Positions 1-5,811 of a DNA stretch of 7,371 bases are shown in pieces. The notes under the pieces were generated by a model. It worked only from the letters and a program-made list of their open reading frames with translations, did no database searches and was not told where the DNA came from. Numbering within the stretch: position 1 is the stretch's first letter; every line of letters starts with the position of its first letter. The translations under genes and the position numbers were made by a program. This DNA is from an uncultured Collinsella sp. (GTDB taxonomy: Bacteria; Actinomycetota; Coriobacteriia; Coriobacteriales; Coriobacteriaceae). The stretch lies in contig CABRZC010000092.1 of assembly GCA_902475375.1 (NCBI GenBank), positions 1 through 7,371 of the forward strand, read 5' to 3'.

Positions 1-144
1 GAGAAGTGAACGAGTAAAAACGAAGCCCCGGAGCATCCACACCTTTAGTCCACAAAACCGCAGGATTCGCGCAGCAAAACCTCAGGAAATAGCGGTCAAA
101 ATATGCCAATGCTTCGGGGGTCCAAATAAGGTCGTTCACTTCTC
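1..144. repeat. Long imperfect inverted repeat with equal 36-nt arms
   Basis: The ends are a perfect 13-bp inverted repeat: GAGAAGTGAACGA at 1-13 and its complement at 132-144. The arms continue in register to 36 nt (1-36 against 109-144), with about half of the inner 23 positions matching, including CCCCG and the closing AGCAT. The 72-nt interior contains a near-perfect direct repeat: ACAAAACCGCAGGA at 52-65 and GCAAAACCTCAGGA at 74-87, which differ at two positions. No open reading frame of note runs through it. It could be an interspersed repeat, a small non-autonomous mobile element or a structured RNA. The repeat begins exactly at the window edge, so its left border is unknown. An alternative 6-bp pairing (GGGGTC 117-122 with GACCCC 157-162) would compete with the right arm. 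Confidence 0.6.
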
Positions 145-190
145 GGGAAAGTATTAGACCCCGATTCACCCCAACCCCAAAGTCACCCCA

Positions 191-219
191 GGCAGCAGGC
201 GCAACGCGCCGCAGCTGCC
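191..219. repeat. 29-nt stem-loop, first of a related pair
   Basis: GGCAGC (191-196) pairs with GCTGCC (214-219). Inside, GGCGC (198-202) pairs with GCGCC (206-210) around a 3-nt loop, AAC. The asymmetric internal loop is A197 against 211-213. It has the same length and plan as the hairpin at 243-271. No T-tract follows on either strand, so it is not a classical terminator. A REP-like palindromic repeat is the simplest reading. Confidence 0.6.
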
Positions 220-242
220 GGCCGCGCTCCGCAGTCCCCCAA

Positions 243-271
243 GGCGGCAGGCGCGAAGCGCCGAGGCCGCC
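243..271. repeat. 29-nt stem-loop, second of a related pair
   Basis: GGCGGC (243-248) pairs with GCCGCC (266-271). Inside, GGCGC (250-254) pairs with GCGCC (258-262) around a GAA loop. Every helix boundary matches the hairpin at 191-219. The outer stem carries a compensatory exchange: A194-T216 in the first copy is G246-C268 here. The 23 nt between the two hairpins (220-242) show no clear structure. Confidence 0.6.
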
Positions 272-373
272 GCCGGGGCCAGGGCCCGCAACGGCCACGT
301 GCCCTCACATCAGCCCAGCGGCCCCAACCAACAACGGCCCCATCGCAAGCCGCTTACAGCAGCGTCGCCGCAG
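272..373. other. GC-rich non-coding stretch
   Basis: Together with 145-190 this is the unexplained part of the 515-nt gene-free left end. The base composition is C-rich and G-poor on the plus strand, with runs such as CACCCCAACCCC near 168-180. The only open frames are short, lack a credible ribosome binding site and overlap the flanking repeat. No tRNA, promoter pair or terminator was recognised. Confidence 0.5.
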
Positions 374-500
374 GCGGGGCCGGGCTTAGTTTTCAGAACA
401 CTCCGCAGACCAGTGTGGCGCCTTGTCCGCAGCTCCGAAGGAGCAGGACAAGGCGCCACACATGGTCGAGGACGTTCTGAAAACTAAGCCCGGCCCCCGC
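374..500 (-). repeat. Long nested hairpin element 3' of asd (family copy 1)
   Basis: The outer arms 376-399 and 474-497 are a perfect 24-bp inverted repeat and extend to about 374/500 with one extra base. The inner arms 413-428 and 446-461 are a perfect 16-bp inverted repeat. At the tip, GCTCC (432-436) pairs with GGAGC (440-444). Read on the minus strand, which is the sense of asd, it starts 15 nt after the asd stop codon. In that sense it shares three blocks with the element at 5833-5961: AACGTCCTCG (476 to 467), a 31-nt tip (452 to 422) differing only by a compensated base pair, and CTGCGGARTGTT (408 to 397). The minus strand has no T-tract after it, so simple intrinsic termination is not supported. 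It could be a structured 3'-UTR RNA, a processing or stabilising element, or a miniature mobile palindrome. Confidence 0.8.
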
Positions 501-515
501 CGGACAGGTAAACCG

Positions 516-1541
516 CTACTCGCAGAGCAGCTTAGCGATCTGGACGGCGTTGGTTGCCGCGCCCTTACGGATTTGGTCGCCGCAGCACCAGAAGGTGATG
601 CCACGCGCGGCCTCGGGGTTCGAGATATCGCGGCGCACACGACCGACCCAAATCAGGTCCTGGTCGGAGGTGTCCATCGGCATGGGGAAGCGCTCGTGCG
701 CATCCTCGGCAGCCATATCGTCAACCAGCTTGACGCCGGGAGCGGCAGCCAGCGCAGCACGGGCCTCGTCAACCGTAATGTCGCGCTCAAACTCAAGCGT
801 AATGCTCTCGGAGTGCGAGCGCAGCACAGGCACGCGCACGCAGGTGCAGTTCACGCGCAGCTCGGGCAGGTGCATGATCTTGCGGCCCTCGTTCTGCAGC
901 TTCATCTCCTCGGAGGTAAAGCCCTCCTCCTTGACGCCGCCAATCTGCGGAATCAGGTTGCTCGCGAGCTGGGCGGCAAATGCGCGCGGCTCGGGAATCT
1001 CCTCGCCACGGCCCAGGGCGACCAGCTGAGCCTCGAGCTCGGCCATACCGGGAGCGCCGGCGCCCGAAGCCGCCTGATACGTCGAAACAATCATGCGCTT
1101 CACGCCGGCGAGCTGATGCAGCGGCCACGTGGGAACCAGGCCGATGATGGTCGCGCAGTTGGGATTGGCGATAAGGCCGTGATGCCACTTGATATCGTCG
1201 GCATTGATCTCGGGCACGACCAGCGGTACCTCGGGATCCATGCGGAAGGCATGGCTGTTGTCGACCACGACGGCGCCGCGCTTGACGGCCTCAGGCAGTA
1301 GCTCCTTCGCGATATCGTCACCGGCGGCTCCGAGCACAATATCACAGCCCTCAAAGGCCTCGGGGCAAGCCTCTTCGATCACGATCTGCTCACCGCGGAA
1401 CTCAACGGTCTTACCCGCGGAGCGTGCACTTGCCAACAGCTTGAGCTTGCCGACCGGGAACTCCTGCTCGTTGAGGCACTCGAGCATCTGGGTGCCCACG
1501 GCTCCCGTCGCGCCCAAAATAGCAACCGTGTACTGTTTCAT
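516..1541 (-). CDS. asd: Aspartate-semialdehyde dehydrogenase
   Basis: The enzyme reduces L-4-aspartyl phosphate to L-aspartate 4-semialdehyde with NADPH in the cytoplasm. This is the second step of the aspartate pathway to threonine, methionine and lysine. The 341-residue product has the family's usual length. Visible marks are the nucleotide-binding GATGAVG at residues 10-16, the SAGK segment near 41-44, the catalytic cysteine C129 in NPNCAT, the STYQAASGAG stretch at 153-162, the RVPVLRSHSE block with the expected catalytic histidine H243, and the conserved C-terminal GDQIRKGAATNAVQIA. The start is the methionine opening MKQYTVAILGATG: a purine-rich AAAGGGGGAA precedes it, and an upstream ATG at 1628 would add 29 residues unlike the family. 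It lies downstream of lysC on the same strand after a 174-nt structured spacer, so it may have its own promoter. A long hairpin follows the stop codon. Family assignment is secure. Confidence 0.96.
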   Translation of the reverse strand: MKQYTVAILGATGAVGTQMLECLNEQEFPVGKLKLLASARSAGKTVEFRGEQIVIEEACPEAFEGCDIVLGAAGDDIAKELLPEAVKRGAVVVDNSHAFRMDPEVPLVVPEINADDIKWHHGLIANPNCATIIGLVPTWPLHQLAGVKRMIVSTYQAASGAGAPGMAELEAQLVALGRGEEIPEPRAFAAQLASNLIPQIGGVKEEGFTSEEMKLQNEGRKIMHLPELRVNCTCVRVPVLRSHSESITLEFERDITVDEARAALAAAPGVKLVDDMAAEDAHERFPMPMDTSDQDLIWVGRVRRDISNPEAARGITFWCCGDQIRKGAATNAVQIAKLLCE

Positions 1542-1615
1542 GCTTCCCCCTTTAAAGGTTTTGGCTTTTGCCCGCACGCCGAGCAGGCTGATTATTGTTG
1601 TCAGTGTATACAAGA

Positions 1616-1642
1616 ACGGGGCGGACACGAAACCCGCCCCGT
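1616..1642 (-). terminator. GC-rich hairpin in the lysC-asd spacer, possible lysC terminator
   Basis: ACGGGGCGG (1616-1624) pairs perfectly with CCGCCCCGT (1634-1642) around a 9-nt loop. Read on the minus strand, downstream of lysC, the stem is followed by TCTTGTATAC, which is only a weak T-tract. It could be a leaky terminator or attenuator between lysC and asd. The A/T-rich sequence just beyond it (about 1585-1612: TATACA, ACAATAAT) could hold an asd promoter, but no convincing -35/-10 pair was found. Confidence 0.4.
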
Positions 1643-1664
1643 CGAAACGAAACCGAAACGAAAC
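1643..1664. repeat. Two tandem copies of an 11-bp unit
   Basis: CGAAACGAAAC occurs twice back to back (1643-1653 and 1654-1664). Each unit is itself built on repeated CGAAA, and a partial CGAAAC lies at 1628-1633. The repeat sits between the two hairpins of the lysC-asd spacer. It could be a protein-binding direct repeat or a simple expansion; the sequence alone does not decide. Confidence 0.6.
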
Positions 1665-1673
1665 GCCCCGCCG

Positions 1674-1703
1674 TAGATTTTTGAGGCGAGTCCCAAAAAT
1701 CTA
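1674..1703. repeat. 10-bp A/T-rich inverted repeat just after lysC
   Basis: TAGATTTTTG (1674-1683) is the exact complement of CAAAAATCTA (1694-1703), with a 10-nt loop. It begins 12 nt after the lysC stop codon, in the direction of lysC transcription. The T-run lies inside the stem rather than after it, so it does not fit the usual terminator plan. It could still fold as a 3'-end hairpin of the lysC transcript. Confidence 0.5.
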
Positions 1704-1715
1704 GCGAGATAGTAG

Positions 1716-3104
1716 CTACTTGTGGAGCGCAGCCAGGGCGGGATCGACCGGCGCGGAAGCCTCCAGGTCGGAGACCTTCACAATGCCGTTCTCATCGGAG
1801 AAGGCACGGTAAATGGTCCGAATCGCCAGGTCGAAGTCCTTCTCCTCGACACCGATAATGATGTTGATCTCGTCGCAGCTCTGCGAAATCATACGCACGC
1901 TCACGCCGGCCTGGCCAAGCATACCAAACAGATGGCCCGAGATACCTGCGCGGCCGCGCAGGTTACGGCCGACGGTAGCGATGAGCGCCAGGCCCTCGAC
2001 AACCTCGATCTCGAGCGGCTCGACCTCCTGCTGAATGTCGCTCACAAGCGAGTACAGCGAATCGTGAACGTCCTGCTCCTGCACCACGGCGCCAAAGCGG
2101 TCGACACCGGTGGGCATGTGCTCAACGGAAACGTCATAGCGCTCGAAGACCGAAAGCGCGCGGCGCATAAAGCCGACACGGGGCTTGGTGCGGTCGCGGG
2201 CCACATTGATGGCGACAAAGCCGCGTTTGCCGGTCACGCCGGTAATGATGGGCTCCGCCTCGCCCTCGTCAGCCGTCTCGCTAATGATGGTGCCGGGGTC
2301 CTGCGGCGCATTGGTGTTCTTGATGACCAGCGGAATGCCTGCCTCGCGCACGGGGAACACGGCCTCCTCGTGCAGGACGCTTGCGCCCATGTACGAAAGC
2401 TCGCGCAGCTCCTCGTAGGTAACGCGCGCAATGGGCTGAGCCTCGGGAACAATACGCGGGTCGGCAGAATAGAAGCCCGAAACGTCGGTCCAGTTCTCGT
2501 ACAGATCGGCGCCAAGGCACTTGGCCAGAATCGAGCCCGAAATATCGCCACCGCCTCGATCGAGCAGCTTGATCTGGCCCTCACGCGTCGCGCCGTAGAA
2601 ACCGGGCATAACAAAGCCACCCTGCTGGCCGTACTCCTGCACCAGCTCGGAGGTGCGGTTCATGCTGAGCGTACCATCGTGATGGAACGCCACAACCGTC
2701 GCGGCGTCCAGGAACGGCAGGCCCAGGTACTCGGACATCAGGCGAGCGGTGAAGTACTCGCCGCGGCTCACAAGCTCCTCGGTGGAGTAGCCGCCCGAGC
2801 GGGCGCGCTCGGCAAAGGCTGCGAACTCCTCGCGGATGGGATAGGTGAGCTCCAGCTCGTCAGCGATATCAAAATAGCGCTGACCGATGTCCTCGAGCAG
2901 CTCCTCGCACGACACGTGATACTTAACGTGCGCGTTAACCAGGTAGAGCAGGTCGGTCACCTTGGTGTCGTCCTTAAAGCGGCGACCGCAGGCGGAAACC
3001 ACCACAAAACGGCGGGCAGGGTCGGCATCGACGATGGCCTTGATCTTCTTGAAGTGTTCGGCGTCGGCGACCGACGAGCCGCCAAACTTGGCAATTTTTA
3101 TCAT
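1716..3104 (-). CDS. lysC: Aspartate kinase with C-terminal ACT domains
   Basis: The enzyme phosphorylates L-aspartate with ATP to give L-4-aspartyl phosphate, the committed step of the aspartate family. The 462-residue product matches the longer monofunctional aspartate kinases (E. coli LysC and Bacillus YclM type) rather than the roughly 400-residue type. The kinase domain spans about 1-275: KFGGSS at 6-11, SRGEYFTA at 113-120, the RGGGD nucleotide loop at 183-187, then WTDVSGFYSADPR and the SYMGASVLHEEA block. Two ACT-like regulatory segments follow, at about 288-350 (with VEHMPTG) and 370-436 (with MISQS, INIIIG). These domains normally mediate feedback inhibition by lysine and/or threonine; the effector cannot be read here. 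The family's usual RGGSD serine is glycine. The ribosome binding site is weak, but the start is fixed by the canonical MIKIAKFGGSS. The gene diverges from thrC and lies upstream of asd. Confidence 0.97.
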   Translation of the reverse strand: MIKIAKFGGSSVADAEHFKKIKAIVDADPARRFVVVSACGRRFKDDTKVTDLLYLVNAHVKYHVSCEELLEDIGQRYFDIADELELTYPIREEFAAFAERARSGGYSTEELVSRGEYFTARLMSEYLGLPFLDAATVVAFHHDGTLSMNRTSELVQEYGQQGGFVMPGFYGATREGQIKLLDRGGGDISGSILAKCLGADLYENWTDVSGFYSADPRIVPEAQPIARVTYEELRELSYMGASVLHEEAVFPVREAGIPLVIKNTNAPQDPGTIISETADEGEAEPIITGVTGKRGFVAINVARDRTKPRVGFMRRALSVFERYDVSVEHMPTGVDRFGAVVQEQDVHDSLYSLVSDIQQEVEPLEIEVVEGLALIATVGRNLRGRAGISGHLFGMLGQAGVSVRMISQSCDEINIIIGVEEKDFDLAIRTIYRAFSDENGIVKVSDLEASAPVDPALAALHK

Positions 3105-3156
3105 GGCGTGGAGGTTACCTTTCTAAAAGCCTCTGCAAACCTGTTTTGCGCGCTCT

Positions 3157-3191
3157 GATACCATGGTTTCACCGATTGGGACCAAGGTATC
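3157..3191. promoter_or_regulatory. Dyad in the lysC-thrC divergent control region
   Basis: GATACCATGGT (3157-3167) and ACCAAGGTATC (3181-3191) are inverted repeats matching at 10 of 11 positions across a 13-nt spacer. The dyad fills the middle of the only 103 nt separating the lysC and thrC starts and ends one base before the thrC ribosome binding site. It could be an operator for a repressor of both genes, or a hairpin in the thrC leader. The region is too short for a lysine riboswitch or a T-box. No confident -35/-10 pair was assigned. Confidence 0.45.
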
Positions 3192-3192
3192 C

Positions 3193-3198
3193 GAGGAG
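3193..3198 (+). promoter_or_regulatory. Ribosome binding site that sets the thrC start
   Basis: GAGGAG lies 9 nt before the ATG at 3208. The in-frame ATG at 3163 has no such signal and lies inside the dyad, so the downstream start is preferred. Confidence 0.75.
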
Positions 3199-3207
3199 CA
3201 CTGTTAT

Positions 3208-4725
3208 ATGGGAACTTATCATAGTACACGAGGACGCACTTTATCATGCTCAAGTAAGGTGGCAATCCGTACCGGCATCGCTCCCGACGGGGGTTTGTTT
3301 GTCTCGGACGAGCTTGGCACCCAGCAGGTCGATATCAGCTCGCTTGCTGATAAATCGTACTTTGAAATCGCTCAAAATGTGTTGGGAATGTTACTGAACG
3401 ATTACACGGACGAAGAAATTTCGGCGTGTGTCGACGAGGCATACCGCGGCACGTTCGCGAGTGAAGAGGTCACGCCTCTCGTCAAGCTCGACGCAGCACC
3501 GGGCACCGACGCCCCTCAGACCTATGTGATGGAGCTCTTTGGCGGCCCCACGAGCGCCTTCAAGGACGTCGCCCTGCAGATGCTCCCCCGCCTCATGGCC
3601 CGCACCTCCGCCCAGGACGGCGGCGCCGAGCGCATCATGATCGTCACCGCCACGTCGGGCGACACGGGCAAGGCAGCACTCGCCGGCTTTGCCGACGCCC
3701 CGGGCACGGGCATCACCGTCTTTTATCCCGAGGGCAAAGTCAGCCGCGTACAGAATCTGCAGATGTCCACTCAGGAGGGCGATAACGTCGCCGTCTGCGG
3801 CATCCGCGGCAACTTTGACGACGCCCAGAGCGCCGTCAAGCGCATCTTTGCCGATAAGGAGCTTGCCGAGCGTCTGGAGGCCGCAGGCACGGTGCTTTCG
3901 AGCGCCAACTCCATCAACGTCGGCCGTCTGGTACCGCAGGTCGTCTACTACTTTGCCGCCTATGCGCAGCTGTTGCGCGCCGGCGCCATCGAGGCCGGCG
4001 ACGCCGTGGAGTTCTGCGTACCGACCGGCAACTTTGGCGATATCCTGGCCGGTTACTATGCCAAGCGCATGGGTCTGCCCGTCGCCAAGCTCATCGTCGC
4101 GAGCGACAAGAACAACGTGCTGGCTGACTTCCTGAGCACCGGCGTCTACGACCGCAACCGCCCGTTCTTCACGACCATCTCGCCTTCGATGGACATCCTC
4201 ATCAGCTCTAACCTGGAGCGCATGCTCTACTTCCTGTCCGATGGCGACTGTGAGCTCGTTGCCGGCCTTATGGAGCAGCTGGCGCGGACTGGTCGCTACG
4301 AAGTTCCCGCCGACCTGCTGGCAAAGATTCAGAGCGTCTTTGGCTGCGGTTGGGCCAGCGAGGACGAGGTACGCACTGCCATCAAGAGCTGCTGGGACGC
4401 GAACGGCTACGTGATCGACCCGCACACCGCCTGCGGCTATCACGTCTTTGAGCAGGTCGCTCCCGCCGAGGGCGCCAAGGTCCGCGTGCTGCTTTCGACC
4501 GCCAGCCCCTACAAGTTCCCGCGCGCCTGCTGCGACGCCCTGGGCCTCGACGTTCCCGAGGACGACTTTGAGGCCATGCGCGTGCTCGAGCAGGCAACCA
4601 ACACGGTTGCCCCGGTCCAGCTCGCCGAGCTCGAGTCCAAGCCCGTCCGCTTCGAAGACGTCTGCGACGTAGCCGACATGGCCAACTACGTAGAGTCTGC
4701 AGCAAAAAAGATGGCTTCCAACTAA
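3208..4725 (+). CDS. thrC: Threonine synthase (PLP-dependent)
   Basis: The enzyme converts O-phospho-L-homoserine and water to L-threonine and phosphate, the last step of threonine synthesis, using pyridoxal 5'-phosphate. The 505-residue product has the layout of the long threonine synthases. The N-terminal domain opens with YHSTRG (4-9) and IAPDGGLFV (24-32). ELFGGPTSAFKD carries the presumed PLP lysine K119. TATSGDTGKAAL (147-158) follows, then SSANSINVGR (231-240), the phosphate-cradle PTGNFGDILAGYYAKRMGLP (272-291) and a C-terminal PHTACGYHVFE (405-415). The chosen start has a good ribosome binding site and places STRG where the family has it; starting at 3163 would add 15 residues with no family support. 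It diverges from lysC and is followed 14 nt later by a strong terminator, so it may form its own transcript apart from thrB. Confidence 0.97.
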   Translation: MGTYHSTRGRTLSCSSKVAIRTGIAPDGGLFVSDELGTQQVDISSLADKSYFEIAQNVLGMLLNDYTDEEISACVDEAYRGTFASEEVTPLVKLDAAPGTDAPQTYVMELFGGPTSAFKDVALQMLPRLMARTSAQDGGAERIMIVTATSGDTGKAALAGFADAPGTGITVFYPEGKVSRVQNLQMSTQEGDNVAVCGIRGNFDDAQSAVKRIFADKELAERLEAAGTVLSSANSINVGRLVPQVVYYFAAYAQLLRAGAIEAGDAVEFCVPTGNFGDILAGYYAKRMGLPVAKLIVASDKNNVLADFLSTGVYDRNRPFFTTISPSMDILISSNLERMLYFLSDGDCELVAGLMEQLARTGRYEVPADLLAKIQSVFGCGWASEDEVRTAIKSCWDANGYVIDPHTACGYHVFEQVAPAEGAKVRVLLSTASPYKFPRACCDALGLDVPEDDFEAMRVLEQATNTVAPVQLAELESKPVRFEDVCDVADMANYVESAAKKMASN

Positions 4726-4738
4726 AACCCCTTATAAG

Positions 4739-4768
4739 GCGCCGGCGAAAGCCGGCGCACCTTCTTTT
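4739..4768 (+). terminator. Intrinsic terminator of thrC
   Basis: GCGCCGGC (4739-4746) pairs perfectly with GCCGGCGC (4751-4758) around a stable GAAA tetraloop, followed by ACCTTCTTTT. The 8-bp all-G/C stem with a trailing T-rich stretch 14 nt after the thrC stop is a textbook rho-independent terminator. It implies that thrB depends on read-through or on a promoter in 4769-4917, where none was recognised. Confidence 0.85.
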
Positions 4769-4785
4769 ATCAGATACCCACCGGG

Positions 4786-4916
4786 ATGATGACGAACGTG
4801 CACAGCGTGCCTGGCTGTTTCGTTCGTCGCGAGTTCCGCACGAGCCGGAAAGCACTTAATGTGCTTTCCGAGCGAGCCAGGACTGCCCGAGCAGCGAACT
4901 AAACAGCCAGGCACGC
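4786..4916. repeat. Long inverted-repeat element in the thrB leader
   Basis: The outer arms GCGTGCCTGGCTGTTT (4805-4820) and its complement (4901-4916) are a perfect 16-bp inverted repeat. Centrally, CGGAAAGCAC (4846-4855) pairs with GTGCTTTCCG (4861-4870) over a 5-nt loop. AGTTC (4832-4836) can pair with GAACT (4896-4900), leaving an asymmetric internal region. A second perfect pairing, GACGAACG (4791-4798) with CGTTCGTC (4821-4828), encloses the left outer arm and would exclude the long fold or make a pseudoknot with it. The element ends one base before the thrB ribosome binding site. It may be an interspersed repeat, a thrB leader structure, or both. Its sequence blocks are not those of the elements at 374-500 and 5833-5961. 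Confidence 0.7.
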
Positions 4917-4917
4917 C

Positions 4918-4923
4918 AGGAGG
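4918..4923 (+). promoter_or_regulatory. Ribosome binding site of thrB
   Basis: AGGAGG lies 6 nt before the thrB ATG. It is separated by a single base from the right outer arm of the inverted repeat ending at 4916, so folding of that repeat could affect access. Confidence 0.85.
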
Positions 4924-4929
4924 ACCCAC

Positions 4930-5811
4930 ATGATCAAGATCACTGTCCCAGCAACAAGCGCCAACCTAGGCATCGGCTACGACACCCTCGGCATGGCCGT
5001 CAGCCTCTACTCGCACTTCACCTTCGAGCGCGCCGACAAGCTCACCATCACGGGCTGCCCCGAGGAATTCCAAAACGAGAACAACCTGGTCTACGTTAGC
5101 TTTGTCGATGCACTGGCCGCATGGGGCGAGCCGGCCTTCCCCGTCGCCATCGACATTCAGACTGACGTTCCCGTCGCCCGCGGCCTGGGCTCCAGCTCCA
5201 CCTGTGTCGTCGCCGGCATTATGGCCGCCGCCGCGCTGACAGGCCACACCGTCGACCGTGCCGAGCTCGTCCGCATTGCCACCGAGGTCGAGGGCCATCC
5301 CGATAACGTCGCCCCCGCTATCCTGGGCGGCGCCGTCTGCTCCTTTACGCCGACCGATTCGCTCCCCCAGTGCCTGCGCTACGAGGTGAGCGATCGCCTG
5401 CGTTTTATTACCGTGATTCCTCCCTACGAGGTGCATACGAGCGAGGCGCGCAAGGTCGTGCCGCAGGAGGTTCCGCTCTCCACCGCCGTATGGCAGATGG
5501 GCCGCATCGCCGGCATGACGCGCGGTCTTGAGTCCGGCAACCTCGACCTGATTGCCGCCGCCAATGACGACCGCATCCAGGAACCCTATCGTCGCCGTCT
5601 GATTCCCGACTACAACGCCGTGCGCGACACCTGCCTTAACGGCGGCGCCAAGACCATCTGGATCAGCGGATCGGGCTCGACCCTTATGGCTGTGACCGAC
5701 GACACCATCGTGGCAAAGTTCCTGCAGGTCAAGCTGCGCGAGCAGTTCCCTAAGTGTGATACGCATATTCTGACGTGCGACACGGAAGGCGCTCAAATCG
5801 AGTACCTGTAG
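4930..5811 (+). CDS. thrB: Homoserine kinase (GHMP kinase family)
   Basis: The enzyme phosphorylates L-homoserine with ATP to O-phospho-L-homoserine, the substrate of the neighbouring threonine synthase. The 293-residue product has the usual family length. Visible marks are the N-terminal VPATSANLGIGYDTLG (6-21), the GHMP ATP-binding loop PVARGLGSSS (81-90), EGHPDNVAPAILGG (121-134), and the C-terminal ISGSGST glycine-rich segment (245-251). The start follows a strong ribosome binding site and matches the family N-terminus. It lies 204 nt after thrC on the same strand, with a terminator and a long inverted repeat between them. Its last codons and stop codon form part of the outermost arm of the repeat at 5805-5991. 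Orientation and partner genes support a role in threonine synthesis; the hom gene supplying homoserine is not nearby. Confidence 0.96.
   Translation: MIKITVPATSANLGIGYDTLGMAVSLYSHFTFERADKLTITGCPEEFQNENNLVYVSFVDALAAWGEPAFPVAIDIQTDVPVARGLGSSSTCVVAGIMAAAALTGHTVDRAELVRIATEVEGHPDNVAPAILGGAVCSFTPTDSLPQCLRYEVSDRLRFITVIPPYEVHTSEARKVVPQEVPLSTAVWQMGRIAGMTRGLESGNLDLIAAANDDRIQEPYRRRLIPDYNAVRDTCLNGGAKTIWISGSGSTLMAVTDDTIVAKFLQVKLREQFPKCDTHILTCDTEGAQIEYL

Noticed and set aside
374..500. The long hairpin as an ordinary intrinsic terminator of asd
   Set aside because: The stems are far longer than needed and no T-tract follows on the minus strand; T residues occur only inside the stem.
1..515. CRISPR array or tRNA in the gene-free left end
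   Set aside because: There are no regularly spaced direct repeats, and no cloverleaf or TPsiC-like sequence was found.
423..1301. 292-codon open frame on the plus strand opposite asd
   Set aside because: Antisense shadow in GC-rich DNA. Its translation has no recognisable domain, while the minus-strand frame carries complete Asd motifs. Its start lies inside the hairpin element.
1722..3158. 478-codon open frame on the plus strand opposite lysC
   Set aside because: Striking length, but it mirrors the lysC reading frame almost end to end. The product is a low-complexity His/Ala/Leu-rich composition without domains. Long antisense frames are expected from the codon bias.
3105..3207. Lysine riboswitch upstream of lysC or T-box upstream of thrC
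   Set aside because: The gap is only 103 nt, too short for either, and no conserved T-box or lysine-aptamer sequence is present. A GGTGG...CCG string near 3257 lies inside thrC coding sequence.
3391..4443. 350-codon open frame on the minus strand inside thrC
   Set aside because: Same type of antisense shadow; threonine synthase motifs on the plus strand explain the constraint.
4786..4902. 38-codon open frame (MMTNVHSVPG...) before thrB as a possible leader peptide
   Set aside because: No credible ribosome binding site, only a few scattered Thr codons and no run of them, and it coincides with the arms of an inverted repeat. More likely an accidental frame in a repeat.
4966..5796. 276-codon open frame on the minus strand inside thrB
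   Set aside because: Antisense shadow of homoserine kinase with no domain of its own.
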